A DNA stretch of 64,000 bases from the NCBI GenBank assembly GCA_015064185.1, contig SVSS01000002.1, forward strand, positions 173,511 to 237,510, in the 5' to 3' direction. Within the stretch, counting starts at the first letter, position 1; each line of letters starts with the position of its first letter. Origin of the DNA: Oscillospiraceae bacterium. GTDB taxonomy: Bacteria; Bacillota; Clostridia; Oscillospirales; CAG-272. This document shows positions 27,797 to 35,559 of the stretch, one piece after another. The notes under the pieces are model-generated. The model was not told the DNA's origin and searched no databases. It was given only the letters and a program-made list of their open reading frames with translations. A program made the position numbers and the translations under genes.

Positions 27797-28196
27797 ACAA
27801 CTCTTCCTTTACACTGTTGAGAATGCCGTTGACAAATGCACGCGCACTCTCCTCATCAAACTTTTTGCAAAGCTCGATCGCCTCGTTGATCGAAACGCTT
27901 GCGGGGATGTCGCGCATATACAGCATCTCATAAATCGAAAGACGCAGGAGCGAGCGAGAAATACGGGAAATACGTGCCGTTTTCCAGCCCCTTGCATATT
28001 TACCGATCAGTGCATCGATCTCCTCTTGATGCTCACACACACCGAAATAAGCGTTTTTGATATAATCATTTGCTTCAATCTCACGATTTTCACAGGAAAG
28101 AGCAAAAATATCCTCTCTTGCCTCGGCGGATTTAAATTCAGTTTCAAACAACAATTCAAATACAGCCTCGCGCGCTTGTGTTCTGTTGATAGCCAT
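27777..28196 (-). CDS. nusB: Transcription antitermination factor NusB
   Basis: NusB with NusE (S10) binds boxA RNA and supports rRNA antitermination. It is a 139-aa helical protein with AREAVFELLFETEF near the N-terminus and the family end-pattern YEMLYMRDIPASVSINEAIELCKKF followed by FVNGILNSV. It is the first gene of the long minus-strand operon, directly behind a consensus promoter. Confidence 0.95.
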   Translation of the reverse strand: MAINRTQAREAVFELLFETEFKSAEAREDIFALSCENREIEANDYIKNAYFGVCEHQEEIDALIGKYARGWKTARISRISRSLLRLSIYEMLYMRDIPASVSINEAIELCKKFDEESARAFVNGILNSVKEELFGANDA

Positions 28197-28237
28197 AGTG
28201 CTTTCCTCTGTCCTTTAGAATTTAAAACTTTTATATT

Positions 28238-28266
28238 ATTATACTCTTTAGTATAAAAAATGTCAA
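28238..28266 (-). promoter_or_regulatory. Consensus sigma-A promoter of the nusB-to-ybaK operon
   Basis: Minus strand TTGACA, a 17-base spacer and TATAAT, a perfect match, 42 bases before the nusB ATG. Eleven genes with overlaps or gaps of at most 27 bases follow, so it probably drives all of them. Confidence 0.88.
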
Positions 28267-28320
28267 TAGAAAATGTGCATATTTGTATAAAATCCTGCAT
28301 ACTTTTTTCTTATATTCAAA

Positions 28321-28357
28321 CAAAAAAATCGGAAGCGCACAGCGCCTCCGATTTTTT
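28321..28357 (-). terminator. Terminator of the rubredoxin gene
   Basis: Minus strand ATCGGAGGCGC pairs with GCGCTTCCGAT (one mismatch) around a 3-base loop, followed by seven T. It separates rubredoxin from the nusB promoter. Confidence 0.82.
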
Positions 28358-28393
28358 GTTTTTATCGTTTTGTTTTAAGGAAAATGGAACGAC

Positions 28394-28570
28394 TTACGCG
28401 TCATCCTCGCCGTTTACAGGCTCAAAATCTTCTTTTGAAGCGCCGCAAAGCGGGCAAACATAATCCTCGGGCAGATCTTCAAATTCAGTGCCTTCCACAA
28501 TTCCGTTTTCGGGCTCACCGTTTTGCGGATCGTATACATAACCACAAAGTTCACAAATATAAGCTGTCAT
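28394..28570 (-). CDS. Rubredoxin (58 aa; below the ORF-track cutoff)
   Basis: A small one-iron electron carrier. Translating the minus strand from ATG 28570 gives [15 protein letters not shown] at the start and [14 protein letters not shown] near the end: two CxxC pairs (CELC and CPLC) that bind iron through four cysteines. It has 58 aa with an acidic C-terminus, slightly longer than usual. AGGAGG lies seven bases upstream of the ATG. It has its own promoter and terminator, so it is monocistronic. It is expected in anaerobes for oxygen and peroxide detoxification or redox transfer. Confidence 0.95.
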   Translation of the reverse strand: MTAYICELCGYVYDPQNGEPENGIVEGTEFEDLPEDYVCPLCGASKEDFEPVNGEDDA

Positions 28571-28606
28571 ACAAAACCTCCTCTATGACTGACATTTGCA
28601 ATATAT

Positions 28607-28635
28607 ATCATAATCAGCAGCCACCAAGTTGTCAA
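28607..28635 (-). promoter_or_regulatory. Sigma-A promoter of rubredoxin
   Basis: Minus strand TTGACA, a 17-base spacer and TATGAT, 37 bases before the ATG. Confidence 0.78.
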
Positions 28636-28673
28636 GTATATTTTTACTGTTTTATAATTTTTGGCATTATGAC

Positions 28674-28704
28674 CAAAAATCAAGGAGGTTATTTTACCTC
28701 TTGA
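28674..28704 (-). terminator. Terminator overlapping the 3' end of the cytidylate-kinase-like gene
   Basis: Minus strand TCAAGAGG pairs with CCTCCTTGA (one bulge), followed by TTTTTGG. The stop codon of the upstream gene is within the hairpin. Confidence 0.65.
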
Positions 28705-29333
28705 TCCTGCTCTTTTTTCATATAAAGCCTTGCGATATCAGCAATCATTTGTGCAGAGCCCTCAATACCAAGCAAGGAGCTGTCAATACAAACATGGTAG
28801 TTTTCTGCCTTGCCCCACTTTTTGCCGGTGTAAAAATTATAGTAATTGATACGGCGCTTGTCAGTTTTGTTGATCAGAGATACAGCCTCATCGCGATCGA
28901 CACCAAGCTCCTCCCTGATACGTGCTATCCTCGTTTCCTTGTCAGCGTATACAAAGACACTGATGCGATCGGGATGGTTGCGCAATACATAGTCGGCACA
29001 CCGACCTACAAAAATGCAATTCTCCTCCTGTGCCGCCTGCTTAATAATATCAGTCTGTGTAATAAACAGCTGGTCATTGATAGGCACGTCTATCCCAAAA
29101 TTCCGTGCGCCGTAAAGCGAGGTGCCCATTGCAAGCGTATAAAGCAGGCTATTGTTCGCCTTTTCATCCACGCGTCGCAGTGCATCGGGATTGATTCCGT
29201 TCTTTTGTGCCGCTATGAAGAGCAAATCTCTGTCGTAAACACGAAATCCGAGTAGCTCTCCCAGGCGAATGCCGATATCCTTACCGCCACTGCCGTACTG
29301 TCTGCCGATCGTAATAGACAATTTTGCTGCCAT
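28689..29333 (-). CDS. Cytidylate kinase-like family protein
   Basis: A 214-aa P-loop protein of the cytidylate-kinase-like group (AAK/Cmk2). It begins SITIGRQYGSGGKDIGIRLGELLG, where the GSGGKDIG segment replaces the usual nucleotide-kinase P-loop. FVGRCADYVLRNHPDRISVFVYAD and RINYYNFYTGKKWG are hallmarks of this family. The true start is ATG at 29333 with GGAGG upstream, not the ORF-track one. Its substrate has not been established; canonical Cmk would lie elsewhere. Confidence 0.87.
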   Translation of the reverse strand: MAAKLSITIGRQYGSGGKDIGIRLGELLGFRVYDRDLLFIAAQKNGINPDALRRVDEKANNSLLYTLAMGTSLYGARNFGIDVPINDQLFITQTDIIKQAAQEENCIFVGRCADYVLRNHPDRISVFVYADKETRIARIREELGVDRDEAVSLINKTDKRRINYYNFYTGKKWGKAENYHVCIDSSLLGIEGSAQMIADIARLYMKKEQDQEVK

Positions 29334-29395
29334 ATTCGTACCTCCAAAGAAAACATTACACACTCTTATATGCACTACCATACTGTTACAATTTC

Positions 29396-29424
29396 ATCTT
29401 AGCACATTTTTTTGAGTTTGTAAA
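29396..29424 (-). promoter_or_regulatory. Likely promoter of the cytidylate-kinase-like gene
   Basis: Minus strand TTTACA, a 17-base spacer and TAAGAT, about 62 bases before the ATG. Confidence 0.6.
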
Positions 29425-29481
29425 GCCAAAATAAGTGTTAATCCCCCAAAATTTTGAATAGAGTTTTTTGAGGTGATATTT

Positions 29482-31065
29482 ATGAAAACAAAACAACAGT
29501 ATTTTTATAATGCCCTGCTTTTAACAGTGGTAACGCTTCTAATGCGCACCGTAAGCGTTGGGTTTAATGTATATGTATCGGGAAAGGTCGGCGCCGAGGC
29601 CATGGGCTTGCTTTCTCTTGTTTCGGGTGTTTACGGCTTTGCAGTCACACTTGCCACATCCGGTATTCATCTTGCCACGGTGCGCACCTTTGCCGAGCGC
29701 TTAAAGCTCTCAGGCGGCGAAGAGAACAAAAAGTGCCTTTGCGCGTGCCTGTCATATGCAGCATTCTTTGGGTGCCTGGCAAGCATTCTGCTCTTTGCAC
29801 TCGCACGCCCCATCGGTATGTATGTCCTAAAGGATGCACGCACCGTACGTGCGCTCACTATGCTTGCATTTACCCTGTTTCCCATTGCGGTAAGTGCCGT
29901 GTTCAACGGATATTTTACCGCGATGCGACGCGCCTACAAAAATGCGCTGGCACAGGTAACGGAGCAAGCCGTAAAAATTACCTTCACGGGTTACTTGCTT
30001 GTCATTGTTGCGCCCAAAACCACAGAGGGCAGCATACTTGCCATCCTGATGGGCGGCGCCGTTTCCGAAACACTTACTTTTATTTTAAACCTCGTGCTTT
30101 ACATGCTTGACAAACGCCATTTTAAAGGCATCAGGCAGAAAAAAAGCAGCTCGAAAATCAACGTATCAGCCATAGCATTGCCTGTTGCAATCAGCGCATA
30201 TATGCGGTCAGGTTTGCTAACAATAGAACATATTTTAATCCCTCGCGGACTTCAAGCCTATGGAGCAGGTAGCGCCGCTGCACTTGCAGCTTACGGCACA
30301 CTACAAGGCATGGCACTACCCGTGATCCTTTACCCGGCAGCAATTCTCTCCTCCTTTTCTGCCTTGCTCATCCCCGAAATTACAGAACAAAACACCATTG
30401 GAAACAAGCGCGAGATCCGTTACATTGCAGGGCGCGCTTACCAAGCCGCACTCCTTTTTTCCATTGGCACAGCCGCAATCATGCTCTTTCTCTCGGGCGA
30501 GCTTGGCGAGGTCCTTTATAGCAACAGCGAGGTTGGGCATTTTATCAAGCTGCTTGCACCGCTGATTCCCATCATGTATATTGACACCGCAACCGATGCT
30601 CTGCTCAAGGGACTTGGTGAGCAGGTCTATTCCATGAATGTTAATATCATCGATGCGCTGATCTCGGTGATATTGGTATGGATACTCGTTCCCCACATGG
30701 GTATAAACGGTTATTTGGTTACCATTTACGCTACCGAGATCTTTAATGCCGCATGCAGCATTTGCCGTTTGCTGAAAATAAGCGGTTTCCGCCCCAAAAT
30801 TATCAGTCTTTTTGTGCGTCCACTCTTTGCGGCGATCGGTGCCACCGTAATCGCAAATCTACTGCTGTATTTTTCAGCCGCTCACACAAGCACTGCCACC
30901 ACACTCATTTTACATATTTTACTTGTTGCCGCACTGTATGTTACACTGCTCCTGTTGACTCGAACATTACCCGTCAGCGATATAAAATGGCTTTCCGAGT
31001 CGCTTCTCTGCACAAATAAAAAGCACCTGGGCGCGCGCAAGCAAGTAAATGAAGGCACACAATGA
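29482..31065 (+). CDS. SpoVB-like polysaccharide/lipid flippase (MOP superfamily)
   Basis: A 527-aa integral membrane protein of the MurJ/Wzx/SpoVB group, with about 14 predicted helices. The N-terminus LLMRTVSVGFNVYVSGKVGAEAMG and the segment ALAQVTEQAVKITF match the SpoVB branch, which is involved in spore cortex formation in Bacillus. ATG at 29482 has GAGGTG upstream; the GTG at 29473 overlaps that site. It is a single plus-strand gene between minus genes. Assignment to a sporulation role rests on similarity only. Confidence 0.85.
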   Translation: MKTKQQYFYNALLLTVVTLLMRTVSVGFNVYVSGKVGAEAMGLLSLVSGVYGFAVTLATSGIHLATVRTFAERLKLSGGEENKKCLCACLSYAAFFGCLASILLFALARPIGMYVLKDARTVRALTMLAFTLFPIAVSAVFNGYFTAMRRAYKNALAQVTEQAVKITFTGYLLVIVAPKTTEGSILAILMGGAVSETLTFILNLVLYMLDKRHFKGIRQKKSSSKINVSAIALPVAISAYMRSGLLTIEHILIPRGLQAYGAGSAAALAAYGTLQGMALPVILYPAAILSSFSALLIPEITEQNTIGNKREIRYIAGRAYQAALLFSIGTAAIMLFLSGELGEVLYSNSEVGHFIKLLAPLIPIMYIDTATDALLKGLGEQVYSMNVNIIDALISVILVWILVPHMGINGYLVTIYATEIFNAACSICRLLKISGFRPKIISLFVRPLFAAIGATVIANLLLYFSAAHTSTATTLILHILLVAALYVTLLLLTRTLPVSDIKWLSESLLCTNKKHLGARKQVNEGTQ

Positions 31066-31186
31066 ATTTTGCAAGTTTCAATCTTAAATCTTGCAAGAAA
31101 ATATTATAACTATTAAAGTTTAAAATTTAAATATATAAATTAAAAAAGCTTAAATGTTAACAATTTGTAACCTTTGAAAGTTTTAG

Positions 31187-31215
31187 TTGAAAATTGTGCA
31201 AAAATATAGTAAAAT
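31187..31215 (+). promoter_or_regulatory. Promoter of pckG
   Basis: TTGAAA, a 17-base spacer and TAAAAT, 58 bases before the pckG ATG. The 120 bases before it are very AT-rich (A/T tracts), which may act as an UP-like element. Confidence 0.72.
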
Positions 31216-31273
31216 CTAATACGTAGATTTGACTGCTCTACACAGTTGAAAATTTTAGGAGGAAATGTAAACA

Positions 31274-33070
31274 ATGGCTAATTTGACCAACAACAAGTTC
31301 GTTTTGTCTTGGATCGACGAAATGGCTGCCATGACTCAGCCCGACAAGATCGTTTGGATCGACGGCAGCGAGGAACAGGCTGAGGCACTTCGCGCTGAGG
31401 CTTGCGCTACCGGTGAGATCATTAAACTCAACCAAGAGCTTCTGCCCAACTGCTACCTGCACCGCACCGCAATCAACGACGTTGCACGCGTAGAGGACAG
31501 AACCTTTATCTGCACCACCAAGAAAGAGGATGCAGGTAATATCAACAACTGGATGGCTCCGGCAGAGATGAAGGAAAAGCTCTTCAAGCTTTACCGTGGC
31601 TCCATGAAGGGTCGCACCATGTATGTAATTCCTTACTCCATGGGTGTTGTAGGCTCTGATTTTGCAAAATACGGTATCGAGCTGACCGACTCTATTTACG
31701 TTGTGCTTAACATGCTCATCATGACTCGCGTTGGCACTAACGTTCTTGAGGCACTTGGCGATAGCGCAGACTACATCAAGGGTCTGCATGCACGCGCTGA
31801 CATCGACGCTGAGAACCGTTATATCACTCACTTCCCCGAGACCAATGAGATCATGTCCGTTAACTCCGGCTACGGCGGAAACGTTCTGCTTGGCAAGAAG
31901 TGCTTTGCACTTCGTATCGCATCCTACCTCGGCCGTAAAGAGGGCTGGATGGCAGAGCACATGCTCATTCTCGGCGTGAAGTACCCCAATGGCGAGAAGA
32001 AGTATATCACCGCCGCATTCCCCTCTGCTTGCGGTAAGACCAACCTTGCAATGCTCATTCCCCCCAAGGCTCTCAAGGCTGAGGGTTATGAGGTTGAGTG
32101 CGTAGGTGACGACATCGCTTGGCTGCGTGTCAACAAGGAAGACGGCAAGCTTTATGCGGTTAACCCTGAGAACGGCTTCTTTGGCGTTGCTCCCGGCACC
32201 AACGAGAAATCGAACCCCAACGCACTTCACACCTGCCTGCGTGACACCATCTTCACCAACGTTGTTCACAACACCAAGGACAACACGGTTTGGTGGGAAG
32301 GTCTTGACAACAATCCTCCCCAGCCCGGCAATGCAATTGACTGGAAGGGCAATCCTTGGGATTGCACCAAGTTCGACAAGAAAGATAAGTCCACCTGCGG
32401 CGCACATCCCAACTCCCGTTTCACCGCTCTCGCTGCGAACTGCCCCTGCATTTCCCCCGAGTTTAACAGCCTGAAGGGCGTTCCGGTATCCGCTATCGTA
32501 TTCGGCGGCCGTCGCGCAAAGACTGCTCCCCTGGTTTACCAATCCTTCAACTGGCAGCACGGCTCCTTCGTTGGCTCTATCATGGCTTCCGAGACCACTG
32601 CTGCAGCAGCAGGTGCGGTTGGCGTAGTTCGCCGCGATCCCATGGCTATGCGTCCCTTCGTTGGCTACAACATGGGTGACTACTGGCAGCACTGGCTTGA
32701 CATGGGCAAGAAGATCCCCAACGCTCCTAAGATCTTCCATGTTAACTGGTTCCGCACCGACGACGAAGGTCACTTCATTTGGCCCGGCTTCGGTGACAAC
32801 CTTCGCGTTCTTCTTTGGATCCTTGCTCGTTGCGAGGATAAGGTTGACGCTGTTGAGACTGCTATCGGCTACGTTCCGAAGGCTGAGGACATCAACATTG
32901 AGGGTCTTGAGGATGTTACCATTGATACTATCCGCGACCTCCTTTCTGTTGATGTTGAGTCCTGGAAGGCTGACATCGCAAACATCAAGGAGTTCTACGC
33001 ACAGGTTGGCGAGGCTGTTCCCGCAACTATGTACGAGGAGCTTGCAGCACTTGAGGCTCGCCTTGGTTGA
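31274..33070 (+). CDS. pckG: Phosphoenolpyruvate carboxykinase (GTP type)
   Basis: It interconverts oxaloacetate and phosphoenolpyruvate using GDP/GTP, for gluconeogenesis or, in fermenters, PEP carboxylation. The kinase-1a P-loop is FPSACGKTNLAML, the GTP-form sequence (the ATP form has a GLSGTGKTT-type loop). The active-site region around YGGNVLLGKKCFALRI is also that of the GTP family. It has 598 aa, the right size for this class. Codon use is strongly biased (NNC and a narrow codon set), implying high expression. It has a GGAGG site, its own promoter and a strong terminator. Confidence 0.96.
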   Translation: MANLTNNKFVLSWIDEMAAMTQPDKIVWIDGSEEQAEALRAEACATGEIIKLNQELLPNCYLHRTAINDVARVEDRTFICTTKKEDAGNINNWMAPAEMKEKLFKLYRGSMKGRTMYVIPYSMGVVGSDFAKYGIELTDSIYVVLNMLIMTRVGTNVLEALGDSADYIKGLHARADIDAENRYITHFPETNEIMSVNSGYGGNVLLGKKCFALRIASYLGRKEGWMAEHMLILGVKYPNGEKKYITAAFPSACGKTNLAMLIPPKALKAEGYEVECVGDDIAWLRVNKEDGKLYAVNPENGFFGVAPGTNEKSNPNALHTCLRDTIFTNVVHNTKDNTVWWEGLDNNPPQPGNAIDWKGNPWDCTKFDKKDKSTCGAHPNSRFTALAANCPCISPEFNSLKGVPVSAIVFGGRRAKTAPLVYQSFNWQHGSFVGSIMASETTAAAAGAVGVVRRDPMAMRPFVGYNMGDYWQHWLDMGKKIPNAPKIFHVNWFRTDDEGHFIWPGFGDNLRVLLWILARCEDKVDAVETAIGYVPKAEDINIEGLEDVTIDTIRDLLSVDVESWKADIANIKEFYAQVGEAVPATMYEELAALEARLG

Positions 33071-33080
33071 TCAAACCAAT

Positions 33081-33115
33081 AAAAAGCATCCCCCGCTTGG
33101 CGGGGGATGCTTTTT
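33081..33115 (+). terminator. Terminator of pckG
   Basis: AAAAAGCATCCCCCGC pairs perfectly with GCGGGGGATGCTTTTT around a TTG loop, starting 10 bases after the stop. Confidence 0.9.
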
Positions 33116-33123
33116 ATCTGTAA

Positions 33124-33159
33124 GAAAATGGGCGGTTGCATAAGCAACCGCCCATTTTC
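33124..33159. terminator. Terminator of rplS (possibly bidirectional)
   Basis: GAAAATGGGCGGTTGC pairs perfectly with GCAACCGCCCATTTTC around an ATAA loop, between convergent pckG and rplS. T-tracts are short on both sides. Confidence 0.78.
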
Positions 33160-33168
33160 TTTGAGAAT

Positions 33169-33510
33169 TTAGATCTTTTCTTTAACCTTAGAAGCTTTGC
33201 CCATACGGTCGCGCAGATAGTAAAGCTTTGCGCGGCGAACCTTACCTACGCGAATAACCTCTACCTTTGCAACATTGGGGGAATGAAGCGGGAAGGTCTT
33301 CTCAACACCAACACCGTAAGAAACGCGTCTTACTGTGAAGGTCTCGGAAATGCCGCCACCGTGCTTAGCGATAACGGTACCCTCGAAAAGCTGGATTCTC
33401 TCCTTGGTACCCTCAACGATCTTGTTGTGAATGCGAATGGTGTCGCCAATGCGAATCACGGGTACCTCTGTCTTCAACTGCTCGTTTGTAAAAGCCTGAA
33501 TCAAGTTCAT
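33169..33510 (-). CDS. rplS: Ribosomal protein L19
   Basis: L19 sits at the 30S-50S interface. The 113-aa protein shows the family pattern: [29 protein letters not shown], then [34 protein letters not shown] precedes the ATG. The rpsP-rimM-trmD genes commonly upstream are absent; it is transcribed alone from its own promoter. Confidence 0.97.
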   Translation of the reverse strand: MNLIQAFTNEQLKTEVPVIRIGDTIRIHNKIVEGTKERIQLFEGTVIAKHGGGISETFTVRRVSYGVGVEKTFPLHSPNVAKVEVIRVGKVRRAKLYYLRDRMGKASKVKEKI

Positions 33511-33527
33511 GTTTGGCCTCCTTTAAA

Positions 33528-33566
33528 ATCCGGATGTTCATGCAGAGCTTCGCAGCGGACCACCCT
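33528..33566 (-). promoter_or_regulatory. Possible L19 leader RNA
   Basis: Between promoter and rplS, the minus strand carries GGTGGTCCGCTGCG, a small hairpin, then GAACATCCGGAT close to the AGGAGG site. Firmicutes have a described L19 leader in this place that is proposed to let L19 repress its own mRNA. The match is from memory of the general pattern; covariance was not tested. Confidence 0.45.
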
Positions 33567-33595
33567 TAAATTCGTGTTTGACACACACGCGTGAT

Positions 33596-33624
33596 ATTAT
33601 ATCACAATTTTTTCTAAAATGCAA
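33596..33624 (-). promoter_or_regulatory. Sigma-A promoter of rplS
   Basis: Minus strand TTGCAT, a 17-base spacer and TATAAT, 86 bases before the ATG, leaving room for a structured leader. Confidence 0.82.
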
Positions 33625-33643
33625 TAGTTTTTTTGATATTTTT

Positions 33644-35281
33644 TTAAATTTCTGCTTTGACCTTACGGCTTTGATAGAATTTGATACCGAAAAGCGTTCC
33701 AACCATCAGCGCAATACCGATAGGCAGCGATACCCACCAGTAAAGACCAACGCTCTGCAAAAGACCTGCGATCACGTAAGATACAAAGGAAACGGCTGCA
33801 ACAGTGAGTGCATAGGGCAGCTGCGTGGAAACGTGCTCTACATGGTTGCACTGTGCACCTGCCGATGCCATAATAGTGGTATCGGAAATGGGCGAGCAGT
33901 GGTCACCGCAAACTGCACCTGCAAGGCAAGCGGACATACCGATTACAGCGATCTCAGAGTTAAGACCGCCAAACGCGGCAGAAACAATGGGAATGAGAAT
34001 GCCGAACGTACCCCAAGAAGTACCGGTTGCAAAAGCAAGGAAGCATGCAATGACAAAGATAATAGCAGGTAGGAAGAGCTTAAGCGCACCTGCATTCTTA
34101 AGGAGATTATCAACAAACACATCAGAGCCAAGCAGACCCGTGGTATTCTTCAGTGCAGTTGCAAGGGTAAGAATGAGGATCGCGGGAACCATTGCGATAA
34201 AGCCCTTCGGGATCGCTTCCATCGATTCCTTAAAGGAAATGAGGCGACGAGTCATGAGGTACACAATGGTGATAATCAGTGCTACAAGCGAGCCGAGAGG
34301 CAAGCCAACGGTTGCATCGGTATTACCAAAGGCATCGATCAGTTTCCACTGGTAGTCACCGGCGGTAAAGAAGCCACCCACATACATAAGTGCCACAATG
34401 CAGGAAACGATCAGAACAACGATCGGTACGATCAAGTCATACACACGTGCACCTACAGCGCCCTCGGGCAACTTTTCAGCATCCTCGCTCGGATCAGCTG
34501 CGCCAAGATCACCGGTGTTAAGCGCCTTGAATTCAACGCCCGACATTTTACCGTAGTCAAAGCCCATTACCGTGATCGTGATTACAAACGCAATGGTAAG
34601 CAGCGAATAAAAGTTGTAAGGAATGGCTTTGATAAAGTAGGTAAGACCCTGCCCATCTGCTACATGCTCAGAAACCGCAGCTGCCCAAGAGGAAACCGGT
34701 GCGATCATACAAATAGGAGCGGCAGTTGCATCGATCACATATGCAAGCTTTGCACGGGAGATCTTGTGCGTATCGCAAACGGGGCGCATAACGCTACCAA
34801 CCGTCAAGCAGTTGAAATAGTCATCAACAAAAATCAGAACGCCAAGTGCAAAGGTTGCAAGCAATGCACCCACGCGCGTTTTTACATGTGTCTGTGCCCA
34901 TTTGCCAAATGCCTGCGAGCCGCCTGCCTTGTTAAGCAAAATAACGACAGCGCCAAGGATCACAAGGAAGGCAAAAATGCCTGCCGTGCCTGACACCGCC
35001 TCAATAATGCCTGTGTTAACAACGGTATCGACTGCTTTTACAGGCGAAAAATCCGCATAAAACAGACCGCCTGCCAGCACACCGACAAACAACGAGCTGA
35101 ACACCTCTTTCGTCACAAGAGCAAGCCCAATGGCAATGATGGGCGGTACAAGCGACATAAAGGTTGCGTAGTAAGGCGTTTCGGCATCCGCCCCTGCTGT
35201 GCGCATGGTAATGGCAAGCACAACAACGGCGATGACAGCTGCTACCAAGATGATTAGATTTACAAGCTGTTTCTTTTTCAT
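33644..35281 (-). CDS. NhaC-family Na+/H+ antiporter-like transporter under lysine riboswitch (probable lysine transporter)
   Basis: A 545-aa membrane protein with about 12 helices. LVPPIIAIGLALVTKEVFSSL, IFVDDYFNCLTVG and AVCGDHCSPISDTTIMAS are signatures of the NhaC superfamily. The ATG at 35281 has AAAGGAG upstream; the 53-residue ORF-track extension is riboswitch sequence. Because a lysine riboswitch controls it, the solute is more likely lysine than Na+ alone; NhaC-family proteins (LysW type) have been predicted as lysine transporters from riboswitch context. The direction of transport is inferred: lysine-off control would suit an importer. Confidence 0.9.
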   Translation of the reverse strand: MKKKQLVNLIILVAAVIAVVVLAITMRTAGADAETPYYATFMSLVPPIIAIGLALVTKEVFSSLFVGVLAGGLFYADFSPVKAVDTVVNTGIIEAVSGTAGIFAFLVILGAVVILLNKAGGSQAFGKWAQTHVKTRVGALLATFALGVLIFVDDYFNCLTVGSVMRPVCDTHKISRAKLAYVIDATAAPICMIAPVSSWAAAVSEHVADGQGLTYFIKAIPYNFYSLLTIAFVITITVMGFDYGKMSGVEFKALNTGDLGAADPSEDAEKLPEGAVGARVYDLIVPIVVLIVSCIVALMYVGGFFTAGDYQWKLIDAFGNTDATVGLPLGSLVALIITIVYLMTRRLISFKESMEAIPKGFIAMVPAILILTLATALKNTTGLLGSDVFVDNLLKNAGALKLFLPAIIFVIACFLAFATGTSWGTFGILIPIVSAAFGGLNSEIAVIGMSACLAGAVCGDHCSPISDTTIMASAGAQCNHVEHVSTQLPYALTVAAVSFVSYVIAGLLQSVGLYWWVSLPIGIALMVGTLFGIKFYQSRKVKAEI

Positions 35282-35310
35282 ACTGACTCCTTTAAATTTT
35301 TTGGATGAAA

Positions 35311-35337
35311 CAAAAAGCCGTGACAAACTGCCACGGC
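35311..35337 (-). terminator. Expression-platform terminator of the lysine riboswitch
   Basis: Minus strand GCCGTGG and TCACGGC pair around CAGTTTG, followed by TTTTTG. It lies between the aptamer and the transporter start, as expected for transcription attenuation. Confidence 0.8.
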
Positions 35338-35351
35338 ACAAATACTTGCAC

Positions 35352-35525
35352 ACGATAGCACTCCACGCAATGTGACAGTACAGCGCATATTTTGCTCTGT
35401 CCCAACAAGCGGTATCGGAAACTACAACCCATTTCGGCAATCTTCCCTTTCGCGCGCGGCATTTCCGTGCCGATGCGGTAAAACCGCATTCACCGCGCTA
35501 CTGATGAAGCTTGCACCTCTATCGT
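35352..35525 (-). ncRNA. Lysine riboswitch (L-box) aptamer
   Basis: On the minus strand ACGATAG at the 5' end pairs perfectly with CTATCGT at the 3' end to form P1. Inside are the conserved blocks GATAGAGGTGCAAGC, TTCATCAGTA, GAAAGGGAAG, GCCGAAA, TGTTGGGAC, ACTGTCA and GTGGAGTGCTATC, in the order of known lysine riboswitches. The length of 174 nt fits. Five helices radiate from the core. It is followed by a terminator and an NhaC-family gene, and preceded by a consensus promoter. Confidence 0.93.
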
Positions 35526-35530
35526 TAACA

Positions 35531-35559
35531 ATTATAAATCAATATGAAGAAAATGTCAA
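35531..35559 (-). promoter_or_regulatory. Consensus sigma-A promoter of the lysine riboswitch transcript
   Basis: Minus strand TTGACA, a 17-base spacer and TATAAT, a perfect match. The -35 box overlaps the last codons of the upstream flippase gene. Confidence 0.88.

Noticed and set aside
31238-32773. 511-aa ORF antisense to pckG
   Set aside because: It mirrors the strongly biased codons of pckG, has no ribosome binding site or recognisable domain, and pckG is unambiguous on the other strand.
33124-33159. CRISPR-like or mobile-element inverted repeat
   Set aside because: It is a simple hairpin terminator between convergent genes. No repeat-spacer array, transposase or target duplication was seen anywhere in the window.
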